NCBI GenBank assembly: GCA_029559035.1 | Contig: JAKQCT010000003.1 | Span: 1-64,000, forward strand | Origin: Acidobacteriota bacterium | GTDB taxonomy: Bacteria > Acidobacteriota > UBA4820 | Length of the DNA stretch: 64,000 nucleotides | Direction of reading: 5' to 3' | Shown here: positions 17,049-26,116 of the stretch, piece after piece | How positions within the stretch are numbered: the stretch's first letter is position 1 | Layout of the letters: every line of letters starts with the position of its first letter | The notes under the pieces: model-generated | The model's database searches: none | What the model saw: the letters and a program-made list of their open reading frames with translations, nothing else | Told to the model about the DNA's origin: nothing | Position numbers and translations under genes: made by a program

Positions 17049-17558
17049 CTACTCTTGCTCTACCCAGATCAGTTTTTCGGTCGGGAAGCCTGCGGCTTTC
17101 GCTTTGTCGAGCAGGCGGGCCTTAACACCGTCGCTTATCGTTTTTGTCCTTGAGAGGATCCAGAGGTAATCCCTGGTGGGGCCGCACACGAGAGAATAAT
17201 TGTAGTTTTCCCTGTCCAGATCGATGATGACGTAGGAGCCGTAGAACGGGCCGAAGAAGGAAACCTTGAGGAATCCGGTCTCCGCGTCCTTCACGAAGTA
17301 GGCTCTGCCGACGGCTTCCTTTCCGCGGTTCTCTTTTTCGGAAAAGCCGCTGTTGACGACCTTAACCCCTCCGTCCGGGCGCATGGAATACTCGGCGGAG
17401 ACCCTGGTCAATCCTCTTTCGAAGGAGTGGTCGAGCCTTGCGATCTCGTACCATCTGCCCAGGTACCGGTCAAGCTTAAAGTCTTTGACGGGCGAAACTC
17501 CGTGGGGCACCTTGACGCATCCGACAAGGAGGAACAACATGGCAAGAGCTTTTTTCAT
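17049..17558 (-). CDS. blc: Lipocalin lipoprotein, Blc-like
   Basis: 169 residues beginning with a lipoprotein signal (MKKALAMLFLLVGC, lipobox Cys14). The lipocalin motif GRWYEIARLDHSFERGL follows at residue 34, then VSAEYSMRPDGGVKVVNSG, GPFYGSYVIIDLD and YNYSLVCGPTRDYLWILSR, which match the bacterial lipocalin Blc in length and order. Blc is an outer-membrane-anchored carrier of lysophospholipids or fatty acids, usually induced under envelope stress. GGAGG lies about 11 bases before the ATG. A strong promoter is found at 17582-17610. Single gene. Confidence 0.93.
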   Translation of the reverse strand: MKKALAMLFLLVGCVKVPHGVSPVKDFKLDRYLGRWYEIARLDHSFERGLTRVSAEYSMRPDGGVKVVNSGFSEKENRGKEAVGRAYFVKDAETGFLKVSFFGPFYGSYVIIDLDRENYNYSLVCGPTRDYLWILSRTKTISDGVKARLLDKAKAAGFPTEKLIWVEQE

Positions 17559-17581
17559 CTAGGTTACATCCTCCGATATTC

Positions 17582-17610
17582 ATTATCAGTTGACTGCCTT
17601 TCCCGGTCAA
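17582..17610 (-). promoter_or_regulatory. Sigma-70 promoter for the lipocalin gene
   Basis: On the minus strand TTGACC (17605-17610), a 17-bp spacer and GATAAT (17582-17587), both 5/6 matches, 24 bp upstream of the start codon. Confidence 0.7.
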
Positions 17611-17668
17611 GGTCAATCCTTTTCCGTAGACTTTTTCGGAGATAGACAGGCGGATTTGTTCATCGTCA

Positions 17669-18145
17669 TCAATAGGGAAGGTTACCGTGATGATTCAATA
17701 GGGAAAGAACCAGGTTCAAAACCTCTTCACGGTCATTTTTTCCGAGACGGCCTATTGATATTTTTTCAATGTTTCCATCCGTCGTTGTGAACGACAGTAT
17801 ATCTCTGCTTCTGGAATAGAGCGTTACAAGACTTCCTGATTCAATTGTCTTCATGTCGTTCGAATATGGCGGATAGAAGGAGATGCAATTATTACGAATA
17901 ATGATAACTGGCTTGGCGGCATTATTGATAGCAATGACCGATCCCGCGATCGATATGAGAGACAGTATTATTATCACGATGTATCCGCGTTCATTTTTGG
18001 AAAACAACTGACTTGCCGAACCCAGCAATGTGAATACGGAAAATAGAAGTAGAAGTACGATATCTCCTGTGGGCCTGAAATATTCCTTGGACGCCTCTGC
18101 TTGCAGATAACTTTTATCCTGCATGTACTGAATTCCATCCTCCAT
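17669..18145 (-). CDS. Small AT-richer membrane protein, PH-like tail
   Basis: 158 residues. Two hydrophobic segments (IVLLLLFSVFTLLG and YIVIIILSLISIAGSVIAI) are followed by about 75 residues predicted mostly beta (IIIRNNCISFYPPYS, LVTLYSRSRDILSFTT), a layout seen in membrane-anchored bacterial PH-like proteins. I do not recognise a named family. The base composition is clearly more AT-rich than the neighbours, which suggests acquisition. The start is uncertain: the ATG at 18145 has no ribosome site, while an internal ATG seven codons later has GGAGG 14 bases upstream. Function unknown. Confidence 0.6.
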   Translation of the reverse strand: MEDGIQYMQDKSYLQAEASKEYFRPTGDIVLLLLFSVFTLLGSASQLFSKNERGYIVIIILSLISIAGSVIAINNAAKPVIIIRNNCISFYPPYSNDMKTIESGSLVTLYSRSRDILSFTTTDGNIEKISIGRLGKNDREEVLNLVLSLLNHHGNLPY

Positions 18146-18302
18146 GATCCATTATATATCCAAAGAACAATATTATCTTACAGCCGAGTCCAGTTTAGGC
18201 AGGTTCGTTAAAAAACCTTTATTTGCTGTTCTCCGCTCTGTGGCAGACATCTTTTAGCTTTGTCTTTACTGAGGTAAAATATCCTTGTCGGAGGTGATCC
18301 GC

Positions 18303-19538
18303 ATGTTCAAGAGAATAGTGGCCATGACCTTCATCTTCATCTGCACGACCATCGCGTGGATGATCCTCGGCACCATAACTAACGTCCGGACGTACCAGTT
18401 CGACGGAAAGCTCAAGAAGGCCGTCGGCCAGCTCTGGGGCACCGCGCAGCAGCAGCAGGCGCCGCTCCTTTTCCAACAGGTAAAAAGAGAAGTTACTGCA
18501 ACGACAACAAAAGAGGGAAAAGTAATCGAAGAAAAAGTCGTTATGACAGATAACTATCCCGCTATCCTGGGAGGTTCGAGCATCAACGTAAAGATAAAGC
18601 TAGACCAGAGGAAGAAAGGACTACTATGGTACTCCGTGTACAAAGTAGCGTTTGACGGAAAGTACCTTATCAAGAATCCTTCTGCTGAAGAAGCTTATTA
18701 CCTCTTCGAGTATACCTTTCCCGCTTCGGACGGCGTCTACGACAACTTCACGATGAAGATAGGCGGAGTTCCCGTCGAAGACCTGAAACCAGCCGCGGGG
18801 AAAATATCGGAGCTCATCCGTCTTGATCCCGGCGGGGAGAAGAGCGTCGAGATCGCCTACCAGTCGCAGGGGATGGACGAATGGTGGTACAACTTCGGAA
18901 AGGATGTCTCCCAGACGAAGAACTTCTCGCTTGTAATGGAAACCGATTTCAAGAAAATAGATTTTCCCGAGAACAGCATCTCGCCCGTCTCGAAACGCGA
19001 GACACCCCAGGGCTGGACGCTCGAATGGAGCTACACCAACCTTCTTTCGGGGATACAGATCGGGATGAAGATGCCGCAGAAGATCAATCCCGGCCCGTTC
19101 GTCAGCAAGGTGACCTACTTCGCCCCGGTCTCACTCTTTCTTTTCATGTTCCTGATGTTCATCATAACTGCGGTGAAAAAGGTGAACATACATCCGATGA
19201 ACTATTTCTTCATCGCCTGCGCGTTTTTCAGCTTCCACCTGCTGATGGCGTACCTCGCGGACCTCGTCAACCTGACGCTCGCCTTCGTCATATCGTCCGC
19301 GGTCTCGATATTCCTGGTCATTTCCTACATGAGGATCGTCGCGGGAGTGAGGTTCGCCCTCATCGAGACGGGAATATCGCAGTTCGTTTATCTTATCCTT
19401 TTCTCTTACGCCTTCTTCCTCGAGGGCTACACGGGCCTCGCCATAACGATCGCCTGCGTCATCACTCTGTTCATCGTGATGCAGGTGACGGCGAAGATCG
19501 ATTGGGAGAAGCAGTTCTCCGGAGGCGGGGATCGCTAG
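18303..19538 (+). CDS. CreD-like inner membrane protein
   Basis: 411 residues. The ATG at 18303 has GGAGGTGAT just upstream, a near-perfect anti-16S match, so it is preferred to the TTG at 18285. Layout: one N-terminal membrane helix (FIFICTTIAWMILGTI), a periplasmic beta-rich domain of about 230 residues, then six helices starting at VTYFAPVSLFLFMFLMFII. The HPMNYFFIACAFFSFHLLMAYLAD-like stretch in the membrane part is the most CreD-like segment. CreD proteins affect envelope integrity and beta-lactam or colicin tolerance; the molecular role is unclear. The next gene overlaps its last codons, so they are translationally coupled. Confidence 0.8.
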   Translation: MFKRIVAMTFIFICTTIAWMILGTITNVRTYQFDGKLKKAVGQLWGTAQQQQAPLLFQQVKREVTATTTKEGKVIEEKVVMTDNYPAILGGSSINVKIKLDQRKKGLLWYSVYKVAFDGKYLIKNPSAEEAYYLFEYTFPASDGVYDNFTMKIGGVPVEDLKPAAGKISELIRLDPGGEKSVEIAYQSQGMDEWWYNFGKDVSQTKNFSLVMETDFKKIDFPENSISPVSKRETPQGWTLEWSYTNLLSGIQIGMKMPQKINPGPFVSKVTYFAPVSLFLFMFLMFIITAVKKVNIHPMNYFFIACAFFSFHLLMAYLADLVNLTLAFVISSAVSIFLVISYMRIVAGVRFALIETGISQFVYLILFSYAFFLEGYTGLAITIACVITLFIVMQVTAKIDWEKQFSGGGDR

Positions 19539-20769
19539 GGAGGGATATTTCCTTTCCGTCATAGGGGGCGGCCCGGCGGGGCTCTTCTGCGCGGCTAAGG
19601 CGGCAGTAAAGGGCAGGAGAATTATTCTTTTGGAGAAGAACGACTCTCCGGGGCGGAAACTCCTAATGACCGGAGCGGGCCAGTGCAACATTACCCACGA
19701 GGGAGATGTGGCGGATTTCATCTCCCATTACGGCGACAACGGGAAATTCCTGAAACCGGCCCTCATGAATTTTCAGAACAGGGACCTCGTCAAGTTCTTC
19801 GACGAGAGAGAGCTTCCCGTCACTTCTGAGCCGGGCGGAAGAGTCTTTCCCGCCGTCCGCAACGCGGTGAAGGTGCTCGAGGTCCTACAAAAGGCGTGCG
19901 CCTCGAGCAAGGTCGAAATAAAATTGGGAGACCCGCTCCTGCAAATCTCGCGAAAGGAAAATGGTTTTCACCTTCTCACGAAAAGCGGGGAGCTTTTCTC
20001 TGAGAATGTCGTTGTCGCCACGGGCGGGATGACCTATCCGCAAACCGGTTCGACGGGCGACGGGTACGCTTTTGCTAGAAGCCTCGGCCACAAGGTGACA
20101 GAGACCGGGACGGCCCTCGCGCCAGTCATCGTCAAGGATCACAAAATGGCTTCCCTTTCGGGCATCTCTTTCGCGGAAGCTGTCGTTTCTCTTCATCGCG
20201 GCATGAAAAAACTCGCGGAAAAGAGCGGCGACCTGCTGATCACTCATACCGGCCTATCGGGGCCGGTCATCCTCGACATCTCAAGGTTCATCCGCAAGGG
20301 GGACACGATGAGGGCGTCGTTCGTTAAAGGCATGAGTGAAGCCGAGATGGACGCGCTGCTTCTCTCGAGGTTCAGGGAATCCGGAACACGGCAGGTAAGA
20401 AAAGTCCTCTCCGTGTTCGGCCTGCCGGAGAGGCTTGTCGATAAGATCCTCGAGCTCGCCAAGATCGCACATGACCAGACGGGAGCGCAGCTCTCAAAGG
20501 AATCACGCCTCCTCCTGGTCGAATATCTCACCGGTTTCCCTTTTGTCGTCAGCCGCCTCGGCGGAGTCGAGGAGGCGATGGTGACGAGGGGCGGCGTCGC
20601 GCTCGAGGAGGTGAGTTCCAGAACGATGGAGTCGAGGCTCGTTCCCGGCCTCTATTTTATCGGAGAGGTGCTCGACATGGACGGCGACACGGGAGGCTAC
20701 AACCTCCAGGCCGCATTCTCGACTGCAGCCCTCGCCGCGAGGGCCGTCCATTATTCAAGCCCCGGTTGA
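19531..20769 (+). CDS. HI0933/YhiN-type FAD-dependent oxidoreductase with non-AUG start
   Basis: 412 residues if translation begins at the AUC at 19531. The FAD Rossmann motif VIGGGPAGL lies 10 residues in, followed by the diagnostic GRKLLMTGAGQCNITH segment, VVATGGMTYPQTGSTGDGY, and the closing GEVLDMDGDTGGYNLQAAFSTA. These identify the HI0933-like flavoprotein family (unknown substrate; membrane- and RNA-linked roles have been proposed). No ATG, GTG or TTG exists between the upstream in-frame TGA (in the CreD gene) and the TTG at 19630, which would delete the FAD motif. AUC at 19531 has GGAGG (19521-19525) exactly 5 bases upstream and overlaps the CreD stop. I therefore annotate an AUC start; a sequence error is the alternative. 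Confidence 0.82.
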   Translation: MAREGYFLSVIGGGPAGLFCAAKAAVKGRRIILLEKNDSPGRKLLMTGAGQCNITHEGDVADFISHYGDNGKFLKPALMNFQNRDLVKFFDERELPVTSEPGGRVFPAVRNAVKVLEVLQKACASSKVEIKLGDPLLQISRKENGFHLLTKSGELFSENVVVATGGMTYPQTGSTGDGYAFARSLGHKVTETGTALAPVIVKDHKMASLSGISFAEAVVSLHRGMKKLAEKSGDLLITHTGLSGPVILDISRFIRKGDTMRASFVKGMSEAEMDALLLSRFRESGTRQVRKVLSVFGLPERLVDKILELAKIAHDQTGAQLSKESRLLLVEYLTGFPFVVSRLGGVEEAMVTRGGVALEEVSSRTMESRLVPGLYFIGEVLDMDGDTGGYNLQAAFSTAALAARAVHYSSPG

Positions 20770-20809
20770 CGACCCCGGAACCAAGTTAGCTTTATAATTT
20801 TCTTCGGGT

Positions 20810-20815
20810 TATAAT
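20810..20815 (+). promoter_or_regulatory. -10 box upstream of the PEPCK gene
   Basis: A perfect TATAAT preceded by TTCTTCGGGT. The 14-mer TTCGGGTTATAATA recurs at 37400-37410 before another gene. No clear -35 is present at 16-18 bp, so this may be an extended or factor-dependent promoter. It lies 33 bp upstream of the start codon. Confidence 0.5.
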
Positions 20816-20848
20816 ACGAAGCTAGGATTTTTCCTATAGGAGGGAACA

Positions 20849-22576
20849 ATGTCAACAACGCCTTACGATCCGAAGGTTTACAAGGAGTTCGCGGACGCCC
20901 TTCCCGCGTCGCTGAAGGGACCCAACATCGAGCATCCGACCATGGCGGAGCTCAAGAAGAAAGCTTACGCGACGGCCCGTTTCACCAAGACAGGCTCGCC
21001 GCTCTGGTATTCCAAGATCTCATCGAGGATGGCAGCGAAGACCGTTTATCTCGGAGACGGCCCGGGAATAGTGGTCCCCAAGCCGACCAAGGTTCAGCTG
21101 GAGATCGTCGAAAAAGCTCCCGGCCAGCTGAAGAAGGTCCTCGAGCTCCTCAAGACGATGCCTTTCGTCCATGTCCGCAGGCAAATGTGCGACAACGCCG
21201 AGTACAACCCGAAATGCAACATCTATGTCTCGGTAGCGGACATCAAGAACTACCGCCTAGCTTACCAGTGGGCGATGACGATGAACGACGTCGACGAAAG
21301 CAAGCCCGGCCCCGAGTTCATCATGATCCACATACCCGAGGAGCACATGATGAGGCTCCAGGTGCTCGTCATCCCCGAGCACAACATCAACATCGCCCTT
21401 GGAACAGACTACACCGGAGAGTGCAAGAAAGGTTTCCTCAGGCAGGCGATGTTCCGCGCAGACCAGCAGGGAATGCTGGGCCTCCACGCCGGAACGAAGA
21501 TCGTCAAGGCGAGGGACCACAAGAAGGACAAGCTGAAGAAGTTCGGCGTCTTCATGTTCGGCCTCACCGCTACCGGCAAATCAACCTGGTCGTGCCACCA
21601 GCTCGGCCTCGACCCGTCGAAGAAGGAAGGCACCTTCGTCGCGCAGGACGACATCGTCATGCTCAAGAAGGACGGCTCTGCTTTCGGAACGGAGCAGAAC
21701 TACTACGTGAAAACCGACGTCGACGTGAAGCTCCAGGAGGCGATGTACAACTCCCTCGTTCACAAGACCGCTCTTCTCGAGAACGTGATGGTGGACTACG
21801 AGGGCAACATCAACTTCCTTGACGAGCGGCTAGGCGAGAACGGCAGGGGCGTCCTCAACAGGAAGCACCTCAAGGTAGAAAGGGACGGGAAAAAGGTCTC
21901 GATCTGCGCCGATTCGATCAACATCCCCACGCTTGAAGAGCTCGACGGCCTCGTATTCGCATTCATCACGAGAAGGAACACGATGATGCCCTTCGCGCAG
22001 AGACTCGATTGGAAGCAGGGTGTCCTCGCCTACCTGTGGGGGGAATCGACCCACTCGTTCGCCACCGTCCCCGAGAAGGCCGGCGAGAGCGTCAGGATCG
22101 TCGGTATGGACGACTTCATCATCGGCGACCAGGGAAGGAAGGTCAACGTTTTTCACGACATCATCAAGGGCCTCGTGGAGAAGTACCCCGGCAAGGTCCA
22201 TTTCTTCCAGTACAACACCGGCGGCATGGGAGAGATCATCAACATAGACAAGGAGACCGGCAAGAAGACCCTCGTCAGGAAGGCGAAGAGAGTTCCCATT
22301 GACGTGATGGCCGCCCTGCAGAGAGGGGACCTGAGAGGCTCCAACGGCTACCGCGAGTGCCCGCTCAAGACCGAGGAGGTCTTCGAGTGCGACGGCAAGA
22401 TCCTCTCCGAGTGGGATCCGAAGAACTACTATTCCGAAGAGGAGATCAAGGTATACATCAAGGAACTGGTTGACGGCCGGAGAGCCTTTACCGACCTGAT
22501 CGCGTCGCAGGGTCTCCGGAAGGAGATCGCCGAGATGGCCTACGCCGAGCTCGAAAGGATCGAAGGGGAAAAGTAG
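20849..22576 (+). CDS. pckA: Phosphoenolpyruvate carboxykinase (ATP type, divergent)
   Basis: 575 residues. The enzyme interconverts oxaloacetate and PEP with a nucleotide, linking the TCA cycle to gluconeogenesis. The P-loop GLTATGKST is at residues 238-246, followed by a kinase-2-like FVAQDDIVML segment. The Mn2+/substrate region DYTGECKKG is at residues 187-195, where well-studied ATP-PEPCKs read YAGEMKKG. The motifs are placed as in the ATP enzyme but differ in detail (TATGKST for SGTGKTT). Length exceeds the usual 520-540 residues. A good GGAGG precedes the ATG. Monocistronic: own -10 box and a strong terminator at 22612. A divergent subfamily seems likely; nucleotide preference is inferred. 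Confidence 0.85.
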   Translation: MSTTPYDPKVYKEFADALPASLKGPNIEHPTMAELKKKAYATARFTKTGSPLWYSKISSRMAAKTVYLGDGPGIVVPKPTKVQLEIVEKAPGQLKKVLELLKTMPFVHVRRQMCDNAEYNPKCNIYVSVADIKNYRLAYQWAMTMNDVDESKPGPEFIMIHIPEEHMMRLQVLVIPEHNINIALGTDYTGECKKGFLRQAMFRADQQGMLGLHAGTKIVKARDHKKDKLKKFGVFMFGLTATGKSTWSCHQLGLDPSKKEGTFVAQDDIVMLKKDGSAFGTEQNYYVKTDVDVKLQEAMYNSLVHKTALLENVMVDYEGNINFLDERLGENGRGVLNRKHLKVERDGKKVSICADSINIPTLEELDGLVFAFITRRNTMMPFAQRLDWKQGVLAYLWGESTHSFATVPEKAGESVRIVGMDDFIIGDQGRKVNVFHDIIKGLVEKYPGKVHFFQYNTGGMGEIINIDKETGKKTLVRKAKRVPIDVMAALQRGDLRGSNGYRECPLKTEEVFECDGKILSEWDPKNYYSEEEIKVYIKELVDGRRAFTDLIASQGLRKEIAEMAYAELERIEGEK

Positions 22577-22611
22577 CCTTAAACGCTCTTTATAGATAAA
22601 CACGACCATGG

Positions 22612-22637
22612 CGCCGCGGGAAACCGCGGCGTTTTTT
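22612..22637 (+). terminator. Rho-independent terminator after pckA
   Basis: Perfect CGCCGCGG/CCGCGGCG stem with a GAAA tetraloop (22612-22631), followed by six T. Located 36 bp after the pckA stop. Confidence 0.92.
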
Positions 22638-22647
22638 CTTCGGACGC

Positions 22648-22676
22648 TGGACAAGAAGCCGGTTTTTATCCAAAAT
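22648..22676 (+). promoter_or_regulatory. Possible promoter of the propeller-SpoIIE gene
   Basis: TGGACA (5/6), a 17-bp spacer, then CAAAAT (4/6). Modest match, but well placed between the pckA terminator and the next start. A short inverted repeat, GGACGCT (22642-22648) and AGCGTCC (22690-22696), brackets it. Confidence 0.35.
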
Positions 22677-22741
22677 AATACTGAAACAAAGCGTCCTGAA
22701 GAGGCGTAGCCATTGTTGGAGTTTTAGTGGAGAATGCCGGT

Positions 22742-25700
22742 ATGAAGTCCCTGTCCCTGCGCTTTCGCCTGATGATTTTCCTGACGGTTTTTACCTGGCT
22801 GGCCGTTTCCTCCCAGTCCGTTCAGAACGGTGTAACTTTCCGCACGCTGTCGATCGAGCACGGCCTCTCCCAGAGCATCGTAAACGCGATGACCCAGGAC
22901 AGCCGGGGCTTCATGTGGTTCGTTACAGAGGACGGGCTGAACCGCTACGACGGATACACGTTCAAGATATTCAAGCCGGACCCGAAGGACCCGAACAGCC
23001 TGGCCCACAACGAGATAAAATCGATCTCGGAAAGCTCCGACGGAACGCTCTGGATCGGGAGTTTCTATAAAGGCCTCGAGCATTTCGATCCCGCGACCGA
23101 GAAGTTCGCCCATTATCAGCACGACCCTGCCGATCCCGCGAGTCTCGGCAACAACATAGTATGGGCGGTCCTGGAGGACAGGAAGGGCAGGGTCTGGGTG
23201 GGAACCGGCGGCGGAGGCCTGGACCTGCTGGACAGGAAGACGGGGAGTTTCAGACATTTCAGGCGTGACCCTTCAGATCCTTCATCGATATCGGGAGACG
23301 ACGTCAGGGCGCTTTTTGAAGACAGGGCCGGCGCAATCTGGGTGGGAACCTCAGGCGGCGGGCTCTGCAAGCTCGATCCGGAAACAGGGAAATTCACGCG
23401 TTATACTCGTAGCGCGTCAGATCCCGGCTCGCTCAGTCACGACGACGTGAGAGCGATAGCTGGCGACCCGTCGGGGGCTCTGTGGATCGGTACGAACGGC
23501 GGCGGGCTCAACAGGCTCGATCCGAAGACGGGCAGATTCATTATATACAGGCATTCGGAAGAAGATCCGTCGAGCCTCGGCGACGACCATGTCCTCGCCG
23601 TGATCGTCGATCCGGAAGGGACTATCTGGGCCGGAACCGACGGGGGCGGGCTATCAAGGCTCAAGAACCCGGCGTCGGGGATATTCGCGAACTTCAGGAA
23701 CGACTCTCAGGACCCGAGAAGCATCGGCAGCAACAGAGTCTGGTCCCTCTGCCTGGACAGTTCGATGGTGCTCTGGGTGGGTACTTACGGCGGAGGGGCG
23801 AGCAGGTGCGACCTCAGGAAGAAGAATTTCCTTCTGTTCAGGAACGATCCGAAAGACCCGTCGTCGCTCAGCGACAACATCGTCTGGACATTCTGCGAGC
23901 CGGAAAACGGCCGGCTCTGGGTGGGAACCAACGACGGCGGACTCAACCTCATGGACAGGGCCGCGGGGAAATTCAAGCGTTACCTGCACGATCCTTCCGA
24001 CCCAGGTTCGCTCGGCCACAACTCCGTGAGGATGGTCATCCCGGACCCCGACGGGACGCTCTGGGTGGCGACCAACGGAGGCGGGCTCGACAAGTTCGAC
24101 CCGAAAACCGGCAAGTTCAGCCATTTCCGGCACGACCCCTCGGATCCGGGGAGCCTCTCCCACAACGACCTGCGGATGGTTTTCAGGGACAGCCTCGGGA
24201 CCATCTGGGTGGGGACTCACGGCGGAGGCCTCGACAGGTGGGACCCCGCCGCTTCGAAGTTCGTCCACTATCGTTCGGCGGCGGATAATCCGAAAACCAT
24301 ATCAAGCGATTATGTCAGGATCGCCTATGAGGACAGGAGCGGGGTCTTGTGGTTCGGGACCCAGGGCGCGGGGCTCAACCGTTTCGACAGGGCCGCGGGG
24401 ACATTCACCCGCTTCAGGAACGATCCTCTAGATCCCTTGAGCATTTCAAGCGATTACGTTTTCTCCATCCACGAGGACCGGGAAGGGAGGTTCTGGATAG
24501 CCACCTTCGGCGGAGGCCTCAACAGGATGGACCGCGCGACGGGACATTTTACCGTGGTCAGGAAGAGCGACGGGCTACCCGACGACGGCATATACGGGAT
24601 CCTCGAGGATGGCGGCGGTGACCTCTGGCTCAGCACCAACGCCGGGATCGCGAAATACTCCCCCGGAACCGGAACGGTGAGGGTGTTTACCGTCGAGGAC
24701 GGCCTGCAGAGCAACGAGTTCAACGGCGGCGCCTATTACAAGGACGGAAGGGGCGAGATGTTCTTCGGAGGGATCTCCGGCTTCAACGCTTTCGATCCGG
24801 GACAGATTCTCGACGACCCGTTCAGGCCTCCCGTGGTCATCACGGATTTCAAGATCTCGGGGCGGGCCGTTCCCCTGGGGCCGGACAAGGACGGCAGGAC
24901 GATACTGAAGAGCGTGATCACATATACTCCGGAGATCGTTCTGGGCCACGGAGACAGGGTCGTCTCTTTCGAATTCGCGTCGCTCGATTTCGCTGCGCCC
25001 GAGAAGAACCGGTATTCGTATCGCCTGGAAGGCCTCCAGGACGAATGGATGAACATAGGGACCCGAAGGTTCGTCATGTTCACCACCCTGCCCGCGGGCT
25101 CCTACACTCTCAGGGTCAGGGGGACCAACGGCGACGGGGTGTGGAACGAAGAGGGCGTCACCCTCGGGATACTCGTGAAGCCGCCGTGGTGGAAGACCCT
25201 GTGGGCCTACGGGCTCTACATGCTGACGCTTGCGGGCCTGGTCTTCGTGATAGTCCGCTTCGAGAAGGCGAGGGAGCGGCAAAAACACAAGCTCGTGCAG
25301 GCGGAACTCCACGCCCAGGCCGCCGAGCTGGAGTCGAGGATGATGGAGGCGGAATCACGCGCCATCAGGATAGAGAACGAGCGTAAGAGCCAGGAGCTCG
25401 AAGAGGCGAGGGAACTCCAGCTCTCGATGCTGCCCTCTCACATGCCCGACCACCCTCTCTACGCACTGGCGGCGAGGATCCGGACGGCAACGGAAGTGGG
25501 CGGCGATTACTACGACGTGCATGTCGCGGATGACGGGACGATCACCCTGGCCATCGGGGACGCGACTGGCCACGGGACCCGCGCGGGCATCATGGTGTCC
25601 ATCATGAAGGGCCTCTTCGCGAGACTCTGCGGCGAGCCGGAACTCGACATGATTTTCGGCGAATGCAACAAGACCCTTAGAACGATAGGTCTCGGGCAGA

Positions 25701-26116
25701 TATTCATGGCGTTCGGCATCCTGCGGATAAAGGACGGGGAAGCCCGCGCCATGGGAGCCGCGATGCCGCCGTTCTTCATACACCGGGCCGCCACGGGATC
25801 GATAGAACGAAGCCCGCTCAGCGGCATGTTCCTGGGGACCGAGATAGACCTTCCGTATGAAGAGATCAGGTTCCGGATAATGCCTGGCGACACCATCCTG
25901 CTTCTCTCGGACGGTTACCTGGAACAGCCGGGACCCGACGGAGAGCTGCTCGATTACGAGAGGTGCGCGGAGTATTTCAGGAACGCAGTCAACTGCCCGC
26001 CGGAAGTCATCCTCGAGGAACTGTTCGTCCGCTTCGACTCGTGGCGCGGAGCCCTGCCCCAGTTCGACGATGTCACTCTCCTCGCGGTCCGGGCGAAGCC
26101 GCGCGACCAGGAATAG
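22742..26116 (+). CDS. Beta-propeller membrane sensor with SpoIIE-type PP2C phosphatase output
   Basis: About 1124 residues. After a signal/anchor segment come roughly thirteen propeller repeats of 45-50 residues (pattern: LWVGTxGGGL, then D.xTGKF, then DPSDPxSL), the two-component regulator propeller fold. A Y_Y_Y domain follows (KNRYSYRLEGLQDEWMN), then one membrane helix (LYMLTLAGLVFVIVRF), a coiled coil and a C-terminal SpoIIE phosphatase. Metal ligands are visible in EVGGDYYD, IGDATGHG, LLSDGYLEQ and FDDVTLL. It likely senses a periplasmic ligand and dephosphorylates a cytoplasmic anti-sigma-factor antagonist. No STAS or anti-sigma gene lies nearby, so its partners are elsewhere. ATG at 22742 has GGAG 9 bases upstream; a GTG at 22727 is an alternative start. 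Stands alone. Confidence 0.92.
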   Translation: MKSLSLRFRLMIFLTVFTWLAVSSQSVQNGVTFRTLSIEHGLSQSIVNAMTQDSRGFMWFVTEDGLNRYDGYTFKIFKPDPKDPNSLAHNEIKSISESSDGTLWIGSFYKGLEHFDPATEKFAHYQHDPADPASLGNNIVWAVLEDRKGRVWVGTGGGGLDLLDRKTGSFRHFRRDPSDPSSISGDDVRALFEDRAGAIWVGTSGGGLCKLDPETGKFTRYTRSASDPGSLSHDDVRAIAGDPSGALWIGTNGGGLNRLDPKTGRFIIYRHSEEDPSSLGDDHVLAVIVDPEGTIWAGTDGGGLSRLKNPASGIFANFRNDSQDPRSIGSNRVWSLCLDSSMVLWVGTYGGGASRCDLRKKNFLLFRNDPKDPSSLSDNIVWTFCEPENGRLWVGTNDGGLNLMDRAAGKFKRYLHDPSDPGSLGHNSVRMVIPDPDGTLWVATNGGGLDKFDPKTGKFSHFRHDPSDPGSLSHNDLRMVFRDSLGTIWVGTHGGGLDRWDPAASKFVHYRSAADNPKTISSDYVRIAYEDRSGVLWFGTQGAGLNRFDRAAGTFTRFRNDPLDPLSISSDYVFSIHEDREGRFWIATFGGGLNRMDRATGHFTVVRKSDGLPDDGIYGILEDGGGDLWLSTNAGIAKYSPGTGTVRVFTVEDGLQSNEFNGGAYYKDGRGEMFFGGISGFNAFDPGQILDDPFRPPVVITDFKISGRAVPLGPDKDGRTILKSVITYTPEIVLGHGDRVVSFEFASLDFAAPEKNRYSYRLEGLQDEWMNIGTRRFVMFTTLPAGSYTLRVRGTNGDGVWNEEGVTLGILVKPPWWKTLWAYGLYMLTLAGLVFVIVRFEKARERQKHKLVQAELHAQAAELESRMMEAESRAIRIENERKSQELEEARELQLSMLPSHMPDHPLYALAARIRTATEVGGDYYDVHVADDGTITLAIGDATGHGTRAGIMVSIMKGLFARLCGEPELDMIFGECNKTLRTIGLGQIFMAFGILRIKDGEARAMGAAMPPFFIHRAATGSIERSPLSGMFLGTEIDLPYEEIRFRIMPGDTILLLSDGYLEQPGPDGELLDYERCAEYFRNAVNCPPEVILEELFVRFDSWRGALPQFDDVTLLAVRAKPRDQE

